Below, piece after piece: positions 22,214-24,187 of a stretch of 24,187 nt of DNA. This stretch comes from JAJZXY01 sp046706185 (GTDB taxonomy: Archaea; Thermoplasmatota; Thermoplasmata; Sysuiplasmatales; Sysuiplasmataceae). The translations under genes and the position numbers were made by a program. The number at the start of each line of letters is the position of its first letter. Within the stretch, counting starts at the first letter, position 1. The notes under the pieces are model-generated. The model was not told where the DNA came from. It ran no database searches and saw only the letters and a program-made list of their open reading frames with translations. Location: positions 1-24,187 of the forward strand of contig JBJKPR010000017.1 of NCBI GenBank assembly GCA_046706185.1, written 5' to 3'.

Positions 22214-23686
22214 CTACTGCCTCCACGCAATTCCGACACTTTCGCCGCCATGCCTTGTGAGCCTTTTCCTCACATCCACCATCAGCGGAACGGGCAGTCC
22301 CCCTCCCACAGCGATGGCGACACCGATGCCGAGGCGCGGTATCTCCTCCAGCATTTCGGGGGTTATCCCCTCAACCGATGATGCGACAGCCTTCATGTCG
22401 TTTCCATTTGTGAGTTTCAGTATGAACTGCGTATTGCACTGGCTGAGTATATTCTTATCCACCTTCGCGGCCCTCTGCGTGATGACCAGCAGCCAGACGC
22501 CGAACTTCCTTCCCTCTGCGGCTATTGTTCTGATGATCCTGCTGGCCTCAGTCTTCCCCTGCTGCGGGCAGAAGTTGTGCGCCTCCTCAAGCACGACAAG
22601 CAATGGCGGTATTTTCCCCCTTTTCCTCTGCTCAAACAGCGCCGTCAGCAGCCTCCTGACAAAGAGCCCCTGCACATCGGGCGTCGCTCCTTTGAAATTT
22701 ATTATTGTGGTCTTCCCGGGGTTCGCTATATCGTCAGTTCTTGTCCCGTGTTCCGAGAATATGTTCATTGCTGAAATTGAATCGAGTTCCTTCCTGAGCT
22801 GTGAGGCTACAGGACTGTCGTTTTCCTCGAGTTGTGCAGTGAGGTCAGACAGGTCATAATCCTCTCCCTTCTCCCTGACCTTCTGGATGCAGACACCAAG
22901 GGAGGCTAGCGCTCCCTTGTTGTCCTTCAGGCTTGTGAGAGAAAGAAGTTCCTGTGCTGAGAAGTTGGAGCAGGTGAACCTCAACGGCTGGGCCGCCGGG
23001 TTCACCTCGGTGTCTGTCGCAAATTCGATGACGTTCCTGGCGAACCTGCTTTTCACACCGTTCCCTTCGCAGCTCTCCCTCAGTGTACCGTATTCCCCGT
23101 GCGGGTCCAGTATGAGCGTGGTGACCGACTGGTCAAGCATCTCCTCAAGCAGGACGCCAGCAAGATAACTCTTCCCGCCACCTGTCTTGGCCACTATCGA
23201 TATGTGCTTCTGGACAAGCGCATCTATGTCCATGCGCACAGGCAGATGCCTTCCATGGAGCGTGCCTACGTATGCCCCATCTGCGTCTTCGCGACCCAGT
23301 CCGAGAACTGCCGCTATCAGCTCGTCGGTTGCTCTGAACACCTTCGTTCCTGCAAGCACAGGCTGCTTGGGAGAGGCTATTCCTCCCCTCCCGTCGGGAA
23401 ACCCGATGATTGTGGAGTGGGCAATTTCCTCTTCCCTGTAGTCGACCTTCTCTCCCATCGCCACGCGCTTCGCACCCTCGCTCGTCAGGTTTGTCTCAAG
23501 CTCGACCTCATCCACACGCGCAAGCATCCAGCCGTACGCATCATGGTTCAGCTGAACGTAGTCATTCCTTTCGACTGTCGAAGTCACGGCGAACTTGAAA
23601 TCGTAGCTTCCTACAACTCCGAAAACGACGCCGAGGAGGTCGCCGTCATCGTGCCTGAAATCTGCCAAGTCTGCAGAGTCGTTCAT
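22214..23686 (-). CDS. herA: HerA-like DNA translocase/helicase
   Basis: The 490-residue product belongs to the HerA/FtsK ATPase class, hexameric motors that act with NurA, Mre11 and Rad50 in DNA end resection. An N-terminal HAS-barrel covers about residues 15-130. The ATPase core has Walker A VAKTGGGKSY (165-174), DPHGEY (194-199), Walker B LLVVLEEAHNF (362-372), EGRKFG (391-396) and ITQRAAKVDKNIL (402-414) with the arginine expected to act in trans. Length is normal and all motifs are intact. The partner nurA is not adjacent; DUF357 is instead. Several HerA-like paralogues exist in archaea, so this could be a paralogue rather than the resection enzyme. A weak TATA-like stretch lies near 23706-23714. 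Confidence 0.9.
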   Translation of the reverse strand: MNDSADLADFRHDDGDLLGVVFGVVGSYDFKFAVTSTVERNDYVQLNHDAYGWMLARVDEVELETNLTSEGAKRVAMGEKVDYREEEIAHSTIIGFPDGRGGIASPKQPVLAGTKVFRATDELIAAVLGLGREDADGAYVGTLHGRHLPVRMDIDALVQKHISIVAKTGGGKSYLAGVLLEEMLDQSVTTLILDPHGEYGTLRESCEGNGVKSRFARNVIEFATDTEVNPAAQPLRFTCSNFSAQELLSLTSLKDNKGALASLGVCIQKVREKGEDYDLSDLTAQLEENDSPVASQLRKELDSISAMNIFSEHGTRTDDIANPGKTTIINFKGATPDVQGLFVRRLLTALFEQRKRGKIPPLLVVLEEAHNFCPQQGKTEASRIIRTIAAEGRKFGVWLLVITQRAAKVDKNILSQCNTQFILKLTNGNDMKAVASSVEGITPEMLEEIPRLGIGVAIAVGGGLPVPLMVDVRKRLTRHGGESVGIAWRQ

Positions 23687-23763
23687 CTAACGTGCATCCC
23701 GGGAGAGTAAATGCATCAGGTTACTGTTAATTGTTTTCCCTCCCGAGTCCTCAACTTTCCGGC

Positions 23764-23791
23764 GACTTCCTGCGGAAGTCTGTTTCGCAGG
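23764..23791. repeat. Two mutually exclusive inverted repeats upstream of the rRNA promoter
   Basis: GACTTCC-TGC-GGAAGTC (23764-23780) is a perfect 7-base stem with a three-base loop. CCTGCG (23769-23774) can instead pair with CGCAGG (23786-23791). The element lies between the divergent herA and rRNA promoters, so it may be a DNA-level operator rather than RNA. Confidence 0.45.
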
Positions 23792-23839
23792 TTCAGCCAA
23801 AACGGAATTTCGTAGGATGGAAATGGAGCGCAGGGTAAC

Positions 23840-23849
23840 GCATATATAC
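23840..23849 (+). promoter_or_regulatory. TATA box of the 16S rRNA transcript
   Basis: GCATATATAC is a strong TATA box preceded by a purine-containing BRE-like stretch. Transcription would start near 23870, giving a leader of about 200 bases. A second T-rich candidate (TACTTTTACT, about 23865-23874) could give a tandem start. Confidence 0.6.
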
Positions 23850-23941
23850 TGATTGAAACTATGGTACTTTTACTGAACGGATTACCGGCGAGATTGAGAG
23901 CTGGCTAAGAGCCTGCTGTGACACAAGTCTGTTCGTGACCG

Positions 23942-24014
23942 TTCACATTCGTGGGGAATCGAGAACCCCGGCCAGCCGTGATCTCTCGATTCTGACGTTG
24001 TTGTTGAATGTGAG
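23942..24014 (+). other. Nested stem-loop in the 16S leader
   Basis: Inner perfect 9-base stem GAATCGAGA (23956-23964) with TCTCGATTC (23984-23992). Outer stem TTCACATTC (23942-23950) with GAATGTGAG (24006-24014), 8 Watson-Crick pairs and one wobble. Such leader structures take part in pre-rRNA folding and processing; the specific role is inferred. Confidence 0.55.
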
Positions 24015-24030
24015 TGTCTCTATGCCAATT

Positions 24031-24065
24031 CACTAAAATAATAGTGCCCAACCACATCAAGTGGT
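24031..24065 (+). other. Tandem short hairpins abutting the mature 16S 5' end
   Basis: CACTA (24031-24035) pairs with TAGTG (24042-24046) over a six-base loop, and ACCAC (24051-24055) pairs with GTGGT (24061-24065) over ATCAA. The second hairpin ends two to three bases before the 16S start and may mark the 5' maturation site. Confidence 0.4.
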
Positions 24066-24067
24066 AG

Positions 24068-24187
24068 ATTCCGGTCGATCCTGCCGGCGGGCACCGCTAT
24101 TGGAATCCGATTAAGACATGCGAGTCGAGAGGGGTAAGCCCTCGGCACACGGCTCAGTAACACGCGGATAACCTGCCCTCTGGAGGG
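24068..24187 (+). rRNA. 16S ribosomal RNA, 5' end (partial)
   Basis: The sequence starts ATTCCGGTCGATCCTGCCGG, the archaeal 16S 5' signature with one change (GGTCGATC instead of GGTTGATC). It continues through GACATGCGAGTCGAGAGGGG and GGCTCAGTAACACGCGGATAAC, which are conserved 16S helices. About 120 bases are present before the right edge. The gene faces away from herA. Whether 23S follows directly, as in most archaea, or is unlinked, as in Thermoplasma, cannot be seen here. Confidence 0.97.

Larger units (their letters stand above)
23687..24067. other. Non-coding spacer between herA and 16S rRNA (rRNA promoter and leader)
   Basis: About 380 bases without a supported gene. 23687-23735 holds the likely herA start region on the minus strand; 23764-23791 holds competing inverted repeats; 23840-23849 holds the rRNA TATA box; 23870-24067 is the transcribed leader with several stem-loops. 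A 34-codon frame beginning at 23711 on the plus strand has no family likeness and runs through the hairpin. Confidence 0.7.

Noticed and set aside
22104..22859. 251-codon plus-strand frame inside herA
   Set aside because: Antisense to clear HerA motifs, including Walker B.
23711..23815. 34-codon plus-strand frame upstream of the rRNA promoter
   Set aside because: No promoter or SD at fitting distance, no recognisable pattern, and it runs through the inverted repeats.
1..24187. CRISPR arrays, insertion sequences, integrase or attachment sites
   Set aside because: I looked for regularly spaced repeats, transposase-like frames and tRNA-flanking direct repeats and found none; the tRNA-Lys gene shows no duplicated 3' end in the window.

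Overview
The window is a euryarchaeal chromosome segment, most likely from an uncultured member of the Thermoplasmatota. Pointers are a group II chaperonin (thermosome) beside a bacterial-type grpE-dnaK-dnaJ set, an archaeal GINS protein, a GPN-loop GTPase, HerA, a two-subunit glycine decarboxylase P-protein, a degenerate archaeal family-B DNA polymerase, leaderless promoters with a TATA box about 26 bases before the ATG, and an archaeal 16S rRNA 5' end at the right edge. The lineage is an inference from gene content; I could not run a phylogeny.

Layout. 1-449 (-): 5' part of a HisA/HisF-like TIM-barrel gene, divergent from the thermosome (625-2268, +). 2365-6114 (+): the operon grpE-dnaK-dnaJ. 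6101-9223 (-): a compact operon of a RecA-fold protein with both Walker motifs lost, a 99-residue unknown protein and a B-family DNA polymerase homologue with eroded exonuclease and catalytic motifs; this is the least understood system here. 9362-9766 (-): a DUF302 protein. Then on + come purA, a TSUP permease overlapping a DUF1634 membrane protein, and ilvD followed by a small membrane protein. 14954-16447 (-) holds a GPN-loop GTPase, tRNA-Lys(CTT) and a Toprim protein. From 16530 (+): GINS, then the operon gcvPA-gcvPB-tmk-coaBC. 21920-23686 (-): HerA and a DUF357 protein. The last 500 bases are a structured leader and the first 120 bases of 16S rRNA.

The strongest unusual features are a 20-base intron in the T-loop of tRNA-Lys with a textbook bulge-helix-bulge structure, the operon of an apparently inactivated polymerase with an apparently inactivated RecA-like ATPase, and a 16S 5' end that mismatches the common archaeal forward primer, including at its 3' base.

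Expression logic. First or single genes (recA-like, purA, TSUP, ilvD, GINS, gcvPA) look leaderless, whereas operon-internal genes and the chaperone genes carry Shine-Dalgarno (SD) sites. Functionally the segment mixes protein folding, replication/repair (GINS, HerA, the polymerase homologue, dTMP kinase), one-carbon/nucleotide/cofactor metabolism (GcvP, Tmk, PurA, CoaBC) and translation (tRNA, rRNA). I saw no mobile elements or CRISPR arrays.
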